64,000 nucleotides of DNA, taken from assembly GCA_024703915.1 (NCBI GenBank), contig CP087969.1:2542001-2606000 (forward strand). Direction: 5' to 3'. Within the stretch, counting starts at the first letter, position 1. Every line of letters begins with the position of its first letter. Below the pieces are notes generated by a model. It worked only from the letters and a program-made list of their open reading frames with translations, did not search any database and was not told where the DNA came from. The position numbers and the translations under genes are program-made. The DNA is from Massilia sp. H-1. Lineage in GTDB: Bacteria > Pseudomonadota > Gammaproteobacteria > Burkholderiales > Burkholderiaceae_D. Shown one piece after another: positions 40,255-48,404 of this stretch.

Positions 40255-41130
40255 ATGGAATACGTATTTCCTGCGCTGGATTACACGGCCTGGCTGTCGC
40301 GCGCCGAATTCGGCTCGCACGAAGAAACCGTCGATCACGCCAACCGCCAGATCTTCCGCTCCTACCAGGGCCACAAGCCGGGCGAGGTGCCGAACGAACT
40401 GTTCAAGCTGCGCTATGACGTGTACTGCATCGAGCGCGCCTTCCTGAATGCCGACGATGCCTTCGACGGCATGGAGTTCGACGACTACGACGACCGCTCC
40501 ACCCATTTCGCCGCCTACACCATGGACGAAACCCTGATCGGCACCGTGCGCCTGGTCACGCCGCGCCCGCTGCAACCCTTCCCTTTCCAGCTGCACTGCG
40601 CCACCTTCAACCACTTCCGCATGCTTAGGCCCACCACCAGTGCGGCGAAATCTCGCGCCTGGCGGTCAAGCGCACCCACCGCCATGCGCAGCGCCGACAG
40701 CGTGCGCGGCATTCCCGGCTTCGCGCCGCTGCGCCAGCAGCCGCTCATGCTCACGCCCGAAGTCGAGCGGCGCAACACGAATTCGCCGATGCTGCTGCTG
40801 GGCATGTACCGCGAAATGTACCGCCACAGCCGCGCCAAGGGCATCCGCTACTGGTTCGCGGCGATGGAACGCTCGCTCGCCTATTCGCTGGAAAAAATGG
40901 GCTTCCTGTTCCGCGCGATCGGTCCGGTGTCGGACTATTACGGCGAAGTGACGCCCTATCTGCTCGATCTGGGCGAATTGATGCCGGAACTGGCGGCGCG
41001 CAATCCGCCGCTCGGCGCCTGGCTCGAAGAAAAGCCGCTCGTGTTTGCCGAGCCGCGCAGCAGCCACGTGAAGGTCCGGGGCGACAAGGCCACCCTGGAC
41101 CCCGGCTCCCTACTTCGAGATATCGATTAG
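40255..41130 (+). CDS. PEP-CTERM/exosortase-associated acyltransferase, copy 2
   Basis: Tandem paralogue of the preceding gene, sharing LFKLRYDVYCIERAFLNADD, STHFAAYTMDETLIGTVRLV and MLLLGMYREMYRHSRAKGIR YWFAAMERSLAYSLEKMGF. The frame is open throughout, but residues about 124-150 are out of frame: a GCTTAGGC at 40624-40631 (GCCGGC restores Met-Pro-Ala-His) and a later shift compensate each other. In the correct frame this stretch reads CGEISRLAVK, matching copy 1. The 3' end overlaps the ThiF-like gene by 21 bases tail to tail. Confidence 0.88.
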   Translation: MEYVFPALDYTAWLSRAEFGSHEETVDHANRQIFRSYQGHKPGEVPNELFKLRYDVYCIERAFLNADDAFDGMEFDDYDDRSTHFAAYTMDETLIGTVRLVTPRPLQPFPFQLHCATFNHFRMLRPTTSAAKSRAWRSSAPTAMRSADSVRGIPGFAPLRQQPLMLTPEVERRNTNSPMLLLGMYREMYRHSRAKGIRYWFAAMERSLAYSLEKMGFLFRAIGPVSDYYGEVTPYLLDLGELMPELAARNPPLGAWLEEKPLVFAEPRSSHVKVRGDKATLDPGSLLRDID

Positions 41131-41949
41131 CTTGGTGACGTGGTTGCGGAAGCTGTGCGCGACCATCTGCGGCGAGGCTTAGCACCGGCATGCTTAGGCC
41201 AGTAAGTCGTGCATCATGGACACCGCCAGCGCCGCCACCGTGAAGCTGCCCACCGAAATCTGCGAGGCCGGACACGGCTTAGCCATCTTCCATGATGGTC
41301 AGGGCCTTGGCCACCTGCTCGACCACCTGGCGGTCGAGATGGGCGCCGATGCGGCCCATGATCTTGCCAAACACGGCCGCGTAACTGGCTTCGCCCTCGC
41401 TGCTGGCGGCGGCAATGTCGTTCTCGATGATCTGGGCCAGCGAGGCCTTGGAATCGGCCGGGAAATACAGCACGCTTCGGCGCCAAAGCCGATCGACAGC
41501 GCAGTAAACACCGCCTTGCCCTGGGCCTGGGCCGACATGTGCAGGGCCAGGATCGCTTCCAGGTCGAGAAAATCGATGGTATCGAAAATGATGTCGACCT
41601 GGCCCACCAGGTCGACCGCATTGCCCTTGTCGAGGTTGGCCTGGACCGCTTCCACCCTGGCTTCGGGATTGATGCGCAGGATGTGTTTCTTCAGGGCCGA
41701 CACCTTGGGCGTGCCGACATCGTCGAAATCGTAGAACTGGCGGTTCAGATTGTGGGCGTCGACCGTGTCGCCGTCGATCAGCACGAAGTGCTGGAAGCCC
41801 ATGCGGGTGGCCGCGATCGCGGTCGAGGCACCGAGCCCGCAGCCGATGATCAGGAGGCGGCAGCAGCGCCGGATCTTGTCCTGGGTCGCAGCGTCGACGT
41901 AGCCGGTATTGCGGGTGACGAAGGTGTCGTAATTGAATGCTGCGCTCAT
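41110..41949 (-). CDS. ThiF/MoeB-like E1 adenylyltransferase
   Basis: Rossmann-fold E1 superfamily enzyme: LLIIGCGLGASTAIAATRMG (GxGxxG), FVLIDGDTVDAHNLNRQFYD with the conserved Asp and Asn-Arg-Gln, VSALKKHILRINPEARVEAV and IIFDTIDFLDLEAILALH. No CxxC zinc pairs are evident. The C-terminus, after lesions near 41470, 41277, 41190 and 41180, reads ISVGSFTVAALAVSMMHDLL and MVAHSFRNHVTKLIDISK. The partner protein to be activated is unknown; it sits among exosortase genes, opposite the acyltransferases. Confidence 0.84.
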
Positions 41950-42343
41950 GTGGGACCTCGCTCGAAGAAAGGTTAAGCAGCCGTGCCTGCCTGAGAATAG
42001 TAGAGCAAAAAACGGTAAATGGCGATTGCAATCAAGACATCGGATCAGCGCTGTCGGCATTTCTTACACCCCCTACCCGACGTGAATGCGGTTCATGCTG
42101 GAGGTCACCGGGGAATTCAGTTCCTCCGGGTAGCACAAAATTCCATTCGGAAATGAAAAGGTGGTGAAACTTGTATTTTTTCTTGCATTTATTTACACAG
42201 TGAAATGTTAGTTCTGCTGCTCATAAAGCAATGTCGGGTTTTCTTACAGGGATTGACTTAAGTGCAAAAAGATACTGTTACAAAGTGTGTCAAACCCCAC
42301 CTCTCCTATGACGCAGATCAATATGCCTCGCGCATATTTGGTC
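41950..42343. other. intergenic region upstream of the PEP-CTERM gene
   Basis: About 390 bases, clearly AT-rich from 42140 to 42340, with no supported gene. It should hold the ThiF-gene promoter (minus strand) and upstream activator sites for the sigma-54 promoter at 42344. I see no convincing tandem palindrome for an enhancer-binding protein; a weak imperfect hairpin occurs at about 42100-42130. Confidence 0.5.
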
Positions 42344-42359
42344 TGGCACGCGCTTTGCT
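42344..42359 (+). promoter_or_regulatory. sigma-54 (RpoN) -24/-12 promoter
   Basis: TGGCACG, four bases (CGCT), TTGCT: an exact match to the RpoN consensus TGGCACG-N4-TTGCW. It lies 62 bases before the PEP-CTERM ATG at 42422, leaving a leader of about 50 bases. It is the best of the three such elements in the window. Confidence 0.88.
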
Positions 42360-42421
42360 TACTACGAGGGAACGCTACAGCATTACAACTCAGCGCCTTC
42401 AACGAATCGGAGAGTAATAAT

Positions 42422-43321
42422 ATGAATATCAAGAAAATCGCACTGGCAGTAACGCTGGGAATGGCTTCCTTCGCAGCGTCGGCCGACACCATCGACACCG
42501 TGACCGGCGACCTGCTGATCAAGCTCGGCGGCCTGACCACCGAAGCTTACAAACAAGCTGGCACCAACGAAACCACCTGGGGCGTCGGCTACCTGGAATC
42601 GGTGACCTCGTTCTCGAACCTGTCGCAATGGCAGAGCGGTACCGACGGCGGCTACCTGTACTACATGATCTACGGTATCGCCGATCAATCGATCATCGCC
42701 AACAACACCAACGGCTTCGACATCTACAACATCGGCGCGACCGGTGGCGTAGCTGACGGCAAGATCCACCTGGACGTGTACTACTCGGCCACCCAGATCG
42801 CCTCGATCGACCAGTTCAAGAACGCCAATCCAGGCAACCGCACCGGCTACGATTCGTACTCGGCTTTCGCCGGTCTGGGCCCAGCATTCCTGAAACTGAC
42901 CTTCGGCCAGGGCATCCAGTCGGTTGACCGTCCTGAAACCATCGGCGTCGATGAGTCGCTGGCAACCCTGGTGCAAGACGTCAACGCCCAGACCCTGCCA
43001 GCTTCGGGCAGCGGCAAGTTCTTCCTGGACGTTGTTGGCGGCACCGACGCGGCACACTGGGATACCAACACCCAGGCCTTCGGCCACGACATGAGCGGCA
43101 ACTTCACGCTGCGTCCGAACTACGGCCGTTTCAACAACCCTAACTGCACCGAGGCGCAAGCCCTGGCAGGCACCTGCTTCGCTGGTCAGATCAACGATCC
43201 GATCATCACCGCACGTGTTCCTGAGCCTGCATCGCTGGCACTGTTCGGCCTCGGCCTGGCAGGTCTGGCAGGCCTGCGTCGCCGCAAAAGCGCAAGTAAT
43301 TCCCGCTCGCGTCAGACTTGA
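42422..43321 (+). CDS. PEP-CTERM sorting domain protein
   Basis: 299 residues, completely intact. Signal peptide MNIKKIALAVTLGMASFAAS A; a secreted body rich in Gly, Thr and Asn (VTGDLLIKLGGLTTEAYKQA; GGYLYYMIYGIADQSIIANN); C-terminal sorting signal RVPEPASLALFGLGLAGLAG LRRRK. A flocculation-type or structural surface role fits the class, but the body has no family I know. It is transcribed from a sigma-54 promoter and ended by a strong terminator, so it is a single-gene transcript. Confidence 0.93.
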   Translation: MNIKKIALAVTLGMASFAASADTIDTVTGDLLIKLGGLTTEAYKQAGTNETTWGVGYLESVTSFSNLSQWQSGTDGGYLYYMIYGIADQSIIANNTNGFDIYNIGATGGVADGKIHLDVYYSATQIASIDQFKNANPGNRTGYDSYSAFAGLGPAFLKLTFGQGIQSVDRPETIGVDESLATLVQDVNAQTLPASGSGKFFLDVVGGTDAAHWDTNTQAFGHDMSGNFTLRPNYGRFNNPNCTEAQALAGTCFAGQINDPIITARVPEPASLALFGLGLAGLAGLRRRKSASNSRSRQT

Positions 43322-43324
43322 ATG

Positions 43325-43354
43325 CCGCCAGGTGCAAGCCTGGCGGTTTTTTTT
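43325..43354 (+). terminator. rho-independent terminator after the PEP-CTERM gene
   Basis: Perfect stem CCGCCAGG (43325-43332) / CCTGGCGG (43339-43346), six-base loop, eight T (43347-43354). It begins four bases after the stop codon. Confidence 0.92.
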
Positions 43355-43373
43355 CGTCCGTCGCGCGCGCCAA

Positions 43374-44453
43374 CTAGGTTTTGGGCGGTGATATGAAGGC
43401 TTTGTGGAACAGGTGGCGCGCCAGCAGCAGCGGCGGCATGCGCAGCCAGTTGCCGCGGATATAGAGCGCGCCGCGCCGCGCGGTCGAAGCGGGCCGCGCA
43501 GCTGGCATGCATCGGCAGCAGCGCGCAGGAACAGGGCGTCCATCAGCGCCAGCAGCGGCGCACGGGGGTAGGCGTCGGCCAGCGCCGCCGTCACCTCGGG
43601 CGGAATGGCCGTTTCCAGCAGGCGCGCCGTGTAGCGCAGGGCGTAGAACAGGGGCCGCGCCAGCTGCAGTTCCCGGGCCCGCGCCTAGCAGCACTTGCCA
43701 GAAACCGGGCGTGGCGCCGAACTCGGTGAGCAGGCGGTGCAAGTCGAGCAGGTCGCGCAAGCCCTTGTCGAATTCGCCGTCATAGAACAGGTGGGTGGCG
43801 CTGTGGATCACCATGTCGGCTTGGCGCCAGCACCTTGATGCCTTCCATGCCGGGCACGGTCTGGGCGCCCGCGCGCAGCAGGGCCGGGTCGGGCCGCGCG
43901 GCCGCCGTCAGCGGCAGGATCGCGTGGTGCACATCGATCACGCTGCCGCGCTGCACGTGCTGCATGGGCGGGATTTCATGCATCCAGACGCGGTAGTAGC
44001 GCTGGTCGTAGGGATCGTGATGGTGCGACATCCAGCCTAAGCCAGCATCAGGGCTTAGCTCGACCTCGCCGATGCGCTCGCGCGGCACCAGGATATCGAT
44101 ATCGGAAAACAGGCGGCCGCGGCTGGCGGCCAGGCTTACCCACGGCATACGCGGCGCCCTTGAGCAGGATCAGCGGCAGGCCGAGCTGGGACAGGGCGGC
44201 CCGGATGCGCGTCACTTCCCAGCGCACGCCCTCGCCGTGGCGGCGCAGCAGCGAGGCGGCCCAGTCGAGGTGGCGGCGCGGCGCGGCCTAACACCTGCGC
44301 CAGGACCTGGTGTTCGGCGGCCAGGCAGTGCAGGCTGGCGGTCAGGTTCGCTGCCAGCGCCTGGCGCAGCAGCAAGTCCCATTCGGCCAGCGTGAGCGCA
44401 CCCATGCGCCAGGGCGCACGCAGCACCGCGATCAGCAGCGGCGGTTCAGTCAC
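43374..44453 (-). CDS. nucleotidyltransferase-fold protein of the HprK-related cassette
   Basis: Uncharacterised nucleotidyltransferase family (pol-beta fold, Nucleotidyltransferase_5 type). GTG start at 44453 overlaps the kinase stop (GTGA). The core, after frame repair at about 44287 and 44137, is LPLILLKGAAYAVAGL then SRGRLFSDIDILVPRERIGE, where the SDIDILV carries the two catalytic Asp. VWMHEIPPMQHVQRGSVIDV HHAILPL follows. It ends HLFHKAFISPPKT. Other shifts near 44035, 43825, 43684 and 43500. Last gene of a four-gene operon. Confidence 0.82.
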
Positions 44454-45368
44454 TTCAGGGGCGGCGCCAGGCGCGCAAAGGTAGCAATCGCATCATCGAG
44501 TGCACTGTAGCAGAAACGGAAGCTGGTGCTGCCCTCGATCAGGCGCGCCATGGCCTCGAAGCCGCGCCCGGCCAGCAAGGAATAGTTGAAGGCGTTCTGG
44601 GCCACTTCGATCATGGCCCGGCCCTGGGGGATGGTCTCGAGCAGCGGGGCGGCGCCCGCCTGGTAGCGCGGAAACACGATCCAGGCCGCGCGCACCGCCT
44701 CGGCGGCCCGCGCCACGCTCTCGGCCGGGGCCTTGACGTGGGCCACGGTGCCCTTGTTGGTGTCGGCCACGCTGCGGCTGAACACGCAGTGCGGCGCGTA
44801 GCCGCGGATCACCTCGATCGAGGCGTTCTTCAGGCTGATCGGACGCGGCAGCGGTTCGATCAGGCCGTCCGACAGGCGCACCATGGTCAGCTCGTCGGAC
44901 AGCAGGCGCCAGCCGCGGCTGACCAGGGCCGCGCACAGCGTGCTCTTGCCCGAACCGGGCGGGGCCGGCAGAGGATGGCGGCAAAGCCGTCGCGCTCGAC
45001 GACCGCGGCATGAATCACCAGGTAATCGTGGGCCCGGCTCGAGACGCACCAGTTCATGGCCCACTCGAACATCGGGAAGGCCTGGTCGACCGGCAGCGGC
45101 TTGAACGGCGTGTGGCCGTCGTGGTCGAACAGGACCTGGCGCCCGGCGAAGCGGCGCACGCCGCGCGAGTGGCGCATATTGACCTGGAAATCGGTAAAGT
45201 CGGCCCGGGCCAGCAGCGGGTAGTCGGCATACAGCAGGCCGATGCCGTCGGCCACGTGGCCGATGTCCGAGCGCAGGCGCGTGACGAACGCGCCGGTTTG
45301 CAGGCAGATGCCGTCGCTTAGCCAGGCGCGCGCAGTTCGGCCGGGGCCAGCGCAGCCACGGTCAGCAT
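44450..45368 (-). CDS. HprK-related kinase A
   Basis: P-loop kinase resembling the catalytic core of HPr kinase/phosphorylase but without HPr in the neighbourhood. ATG 45368; corrected N-terminus MLTVAALAPAELRARLAGDG. YLVIHAAVVERDGFAAILC leads to Walker A PPGSGKSTLCAALVSRGWRL and LLSDELTMVRL, the HprK-like Asp-Glu motif; VAQNAFNYSLLAGRGFEAMA is near the C-terminus. Lesions at about 45318 (GCTAAGC for GCCGGC in gene orientation) and 44965. It overlaps the PqqD gene by 7 bases and the nucleotidyltransferase by 4. I recall this trio being described only as a recurrent cassette of unknown target. Confidence 0.85.
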
Positions 45369-45637
45369 GGCGCAGCCTCGATCAGGAACAGGGTGGACAA
45401 TTGCGCCAGGACGGCGGCGGCTTCGTCGTCAAAGGCGGCATCGCGCGGCGCGCCATGAAAGGCGGCCAGGGAATCGAGCAGCGCGCCGCTGTCATGCGGC
45501 CCCTGCTGCAGCAAGCTGAGCAGGTGCGCGGCGCTGTCGCCAAGCAGATGGGTATCGCCCGAAAGATCGTTATAGACGACGAATTCGTCGTCGAACTGCC
45601 GGAAACGCAACGTCTGGCCCGGCGTCAGTTGCCACAT
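45362..45637 (-). CDS. PqqD-family peptide chaperone (HPr-rel-A type)
   Basis: 91 residues, intact. PqqD fold: MWQLTPGQTLRFRQFDDEFV VYNDLSGDTHLLGDSAAHLL SLLQQGP, with the typical Asp-Leu-Ser-Gly-Asp-Thr-His turn that in PqqD proteins binds leader peptides. It ends FLIEAAPC. It overlaps the kinase start and follows the Tat-type protein gene by 12 bases. PqqD domains usually recruit a peptide substrate to a modifying enzyme, which supports a modification cassette. Confidence 0.87.
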   Translation of the reverse strand: MWQLTPGQTLRFRQFDDEFVVYNDLSGDTHLLGDSAAHLLSLLQQGPHDSGALLDSLAAFHGAPRDAAFDDEAAAVLAQLSTLFLIEAAPC

Positions 45638-45649
45638 CTGCCGCGCGAC

Positions 45650-46222
45650 TCAGGACATCGTGCTGGACAGGTAGTCGACCAGCTGGCCGCCGCTCCACGA
45701 ACTGGAAGCGCCTTGCGGGGTGTACGAACCGTAGGTGTTGTACTGGGCCCAGATGTCGAGCACGGCCTGGGCGGTCAGGAAGCTGATGCGGCCCGACAGC
45801 ACGTTCAGGTAGGTGGCCATGACGTGCATCCCGACATTGCTCTTGTCGGCGCCCTGCTTGCTCAGGATTTGCATGCAGGTGAGGGTCGACAGCGGGCCGT
45901 TGCAGGCGAAATGCTGGGAGAACTTGTCGCTGGTCTTGACCTGGGACGGCCACGAACTCGGGTGGGTCTTCCAGTAGCCGGGCGAGACGCCGTTGCAGGT
46001 CACGTTCGGACTCTGGCTGTTCAGGTCGCCCGACAGCGCGCCCGATGGCGATTTGCAGACCAGACCGGCCATGGCGTGGTTGCTGGCGACCGTCAGGACG
46101 ACGCCGGACACGCCCAGACCGGCAAGGCGGCGGCGGGAAGCGCCCTGGGGCGACAATGGCGGAATCGCTGCTGGCGCCGCTGGGGCGTTGGCATTCCCGT
46201 CTTGCTGTTCTTGGTTGACCAT
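45650..46222 (-). CDS. Tat-type exported protein, probable substrate of the cassette
   Basis: 190 residues, intact. After a Pro/Ala-rich leader of about 30 residues comes SRRRLAGLGVSGVVLTVASN HAMA, a twin-arginine signal with an AMA cleavage site. The mature part has four Cys in CKSPSG, TCNGVSPGYWKTHP, FACNG and LTCMQI, and the striking SPGYWKTHPSSWPSQV. It ends LVDYLSSTMS. ATG 46222 has AGGAA upstream; earlier in-frame ATGs do not. First gene behind a sigma-54 element (46315-46330) and followed by pqqD, kinase and nucleotidyltransferase genes. No family name known to me. Confidence 0.75.
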   Translation of the reverse strand: MVNQEQQDGNANAPAAPAAIPPLSPQGASRRRLAGLGVSGVVLTVASNHAMAGLVCKSPSGALSGDLNSQSPNVTCNGVSPGYWKTHPSSWPSQVKTSDKFSQHFACNGPLSTLTCMQILSKQGADKSNVGMHVMATYLNVLSGRISFLTAQAVLDIWAQYNTYGSYTPQGASSSWSGGQLVDYLSSTMS

Positions 46223-46314
46223 GGCACTGGTTCCTAAATTTCTGCAAGCCCGACTCGGGCATGCATGGAGATACAAAACTGCCCTCAGGCAGTGCAATCA
46301 TTTTCCAGTAAGGA

Positions 46315-46330
46315 AGCAAATTCCGTTCCA
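46315..46330 (-). promoter_or_regulatory. sigma-54-like -24/-12 promoter of the HprK-related cassette
   Basis: Minus strand: TGGAAC, five bases (GGAAT), TTGCT. One mismatch in the -24 box (TGGAAC for TGGCAC), exact -12 box and spacing, with the same flanking TTTGCTT as the two PEP-CTERM promoters. It lies 93 bases before the ATG at 46222. Confidence 0.65.
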
Positions 46331-46455
46331 CAAGAATTTGTCCTCACAAGCATTTGATATGAATCAAACACTTATCGCAGGCTTCACGAAGCCGGGTCAA
46401 CTTATTCGAATTATAAGGAACCCGGCCTGTAAGATCCACCGACAAGGAGAAGTAC

Positions 46456-47091
46456 TTAGAAGAAACTTTCCGGAATGACCAGGACATCGCCCGGACGCAT
46501 CGCCTGGTTGGCGGAAATGTCGCCTTCCTTGATCAGGTCGTTCAGGCGGACCGGCACTTTTTGCAGCTTGCCGTCCACCTTGCGGATGATACTGGCATTA
46601 TTGCCCGAAGCAAACTCCGTCACGCCGCCGACCGCGATCAGCACGTCCATCAGCGACATGTCGCGCCGGTAAGGCAGGGCCTGCGGACGGGCGGCCTGGC
46701 CGATCACGCGGATCTGTTCGCCGTAGGTGCCAGTGAAGCCGGTCACGATCACGGTGACCACGGGTTGCTGGATGAACTTGGCCAGCGCTTTTTCAATGTC
46801 GCGCGCCAGCTCGGTCGAGGTCTTGCCCGACGCTTGCAAGTCTTCGACCAGCGGGGTGGTGATCTTGCCGTCCGGACGCACCGGCACCGACATCGACACT
46901 TCCGGATTGCGCCACACGATGATGTTGACGTTGTCGCCAGGGCCGATCAGGTAATCATGCAGCGGCACGGCCGTGGTGTCGGCAGCGACCATCTGGCCCT
47001 GGGTGGCGCAGCCGCCCAGCAGCAGGGCCGACAGGGCCAGGACCGCGCAGGCGGCGCGTTGCATCAGACTGCTCATCTTGTTGTTGTTCAT
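46456..47091 (-). CDS. XrtA-type polysaccharide export lipoprotein (EpsE/Wza family)
   Basis: 211 residues, intact. Lipoprotein signal MQRAACAVLALSALLLGGC. Poly_export domain: YLIGPGDNVNIIVWRNPEVS, VPVRPDGKITTPLVEDLQAS, and SLBB-like GEQIRVIGQAARPQALPYRR; ends RPGDVLVIPESFF. Acts as the outer-membrane export pore component for the exopolysaccharide. It is transcribed away from the main EPS operon, separated by the protease gene. The 46223-46455 gap to the left holds only the sigma-54 element. Confidence 0.92.
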   Translation of the reverse strand: MNNNKMSSLMQRAACAVLALSALLLGGCATQGQMVAADTTAVPLHDYLIGPGDNVNIIVWRNPEVSMSVPVRPDGKITTPLVEDLQASGKTSTELARDIEKALAKFIQQPVVTVIVTGFTGTYGEQIRVIGQAARPQALPYRRDMSLMDVLIAVGGVTEFASGNNASIIRKVDGKLQKVPVRLNDLIKEGDISANQAMRPGDVLVIPESFF

Positions 47092-47244
47092 AGCGTTGAC
47101 TTCCTTGTTGCGACCGCGGCTGCCACCGCCGTGTCTGGGTTGTTTTCAAAACAAACTGTCTTGTTTTTATTAATTGTCTTTTAAATACTATAGTGGCCCA
47201 TTGTAAAACCATGGAAACCACCTGCACAGGGCTGGCGTGCACAA

Positions 47245-48023
47245 TTATTTTGCGGCCGTGCCTTTTCGTTGCAATAACTCCCGCACATGGTTGACGGGGA
47301 TCGCGCATGAAATCCCGCTCGGATCGCTGATCGCGCTTTCCTTGAGCTTTTTCACGAACACCATATTGATCACGCCCACCACCACCCCGCTGCGCGGGTC
47401 GTACACGGGGCTGCCGCTGTTGCCCGGATAGGCGGTGGCGTCGAGCTGCAAGACGCGGAAACGGTCGCGCTGGAGCTGGACAATGGCCGCCGCGCTGAGC
47501 TTGTTGGAGGTGAGCGAGGGCATCACCACCGGCGTGATGGCCGACAGGAAGGCATGGTGGGTGACCGGGTACAGGCCCAGGAAGATGCCGAGTGGAAACC
47601 CGGTAAACGCCAGCTCCTGGCCCTCGACGGCCGTTCCCGCCTCGCCCAGCTGCAGCGCCAGCAGCGGCGCGCCCTCGATCCGCAGCAGCGCCAGGTCGTG
47701 TTCGCGGTCCACCCCCAGCACGCTGGCCTGGCGGATGTCGAGCACGTCGCCCTGGTCGCATGAACACCACGAATTTTTCCAGCGCCGGACCGTTGAGCAG
47801 CTTGTTGACCGCATGCGCATTGGTGATCACGTGCGAGCCGTCGCCGACCGCGAAGCCGGTCGCCTCGACCAGCGCGGCCGGACTGCGGGTTTGCTGGTAA
47901 GTCCCGATCCCGACCACCGACTTCTTGACGGTCGCGATGGTCTGGGTGAATTCAGCAGGCGCGGGCGGCGCCGGTCAGGCTGACCCAGCAAAAAAGCAAC
48001 ACTATGGGTAGTCGTAAAGACAT
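47245..48023 (-). CDS. secreted trypsin-like serine protease
   Basis: Signal peptide MSLRLPIVLLFCWVSLTGAA RA with GGAGA upstream. Catalytic triad visible: His in GDGSHVITNAHAVNKLL, Asp in VDREHDLALLRIEG, Ser in DATAYPGNSGSPVYDPRSGV. The remainder (SGISCAIPVNHVRELLQRKG) fits a DegP-like S1C protease without a PDZ domain. Two frameshifts: near 47970 and 47760. Its place inside the exosortase region suggests a periplasmic or surface quality-control role; inference. Confidence 0.88.
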
Positions 48024-48404
48024 CGGCGTCTCCTGCTGGTTATTTTGGAAAGTTTTGTAATTTTCACATTATATATAGCGTTTTGTCTTAAGCAACAATA
48101 CAATGTGCATGATTCGGACGACGGCCTTGCAGGCCGCCCCTGCGGCGTCACGGAGGGCGATTCATTTGAATGAATCAGCCGCACCAAAAATGTGTATCAT
48201 GCGACATTTCTGCTGTTAATTAAACAACGAACTCCGGCGGTCGACGGCAGATGCGCAACAGTGCGCACGACTTCGTGGCTGGCCTGTTACGCTTTTCCAA
48301 GATGCAATTGCAATTGCAATGTATGCAAGCGATGATAGCCAGGCCGGACATACTTTTTGCGCACCAGCGCTCCAATAGTTTCTTAAGATGGCGAGATCGA
48401 CGAG
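48024..48404. other. divergent promoter region of protease and EPS operon
   Basis: 381 bases without a supported gene. It contains the palindrome at 48303-48318 and an AT-rich segment at 48045-48110. The XrtA EPS operon promoter should lie here; I found no sigma-54 element and no convincing sigma-70 pair. Confidence 0.5.
48303..48318. repeat. perfect 16-bp palindrome upstream of the EPS operon
   Basis: TGCAATTGCAATTGCA reads identically on both strands and is built of three overlapping TGCAAT/ATTGCA steps. It is 86 bases before the ATG at 48405. Candidate operator; the binding protein is unknown. Confidence 0.6.

Noticed and set aside
42080..42135. Hairpin as terminator or riboswitch before the PEP-CTERM gene
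   Set aside because: The arms are imperfect, no T run follows, and it is more than 200 bases upstream of the sigma-54 promoter.
42383..43594. 403-codon minus-strand frame across the PEP-CTERM gene
   Set aside because: Antisense to a complete PEP-CTERM protein with its own promoter and terminator; no family resemblance.
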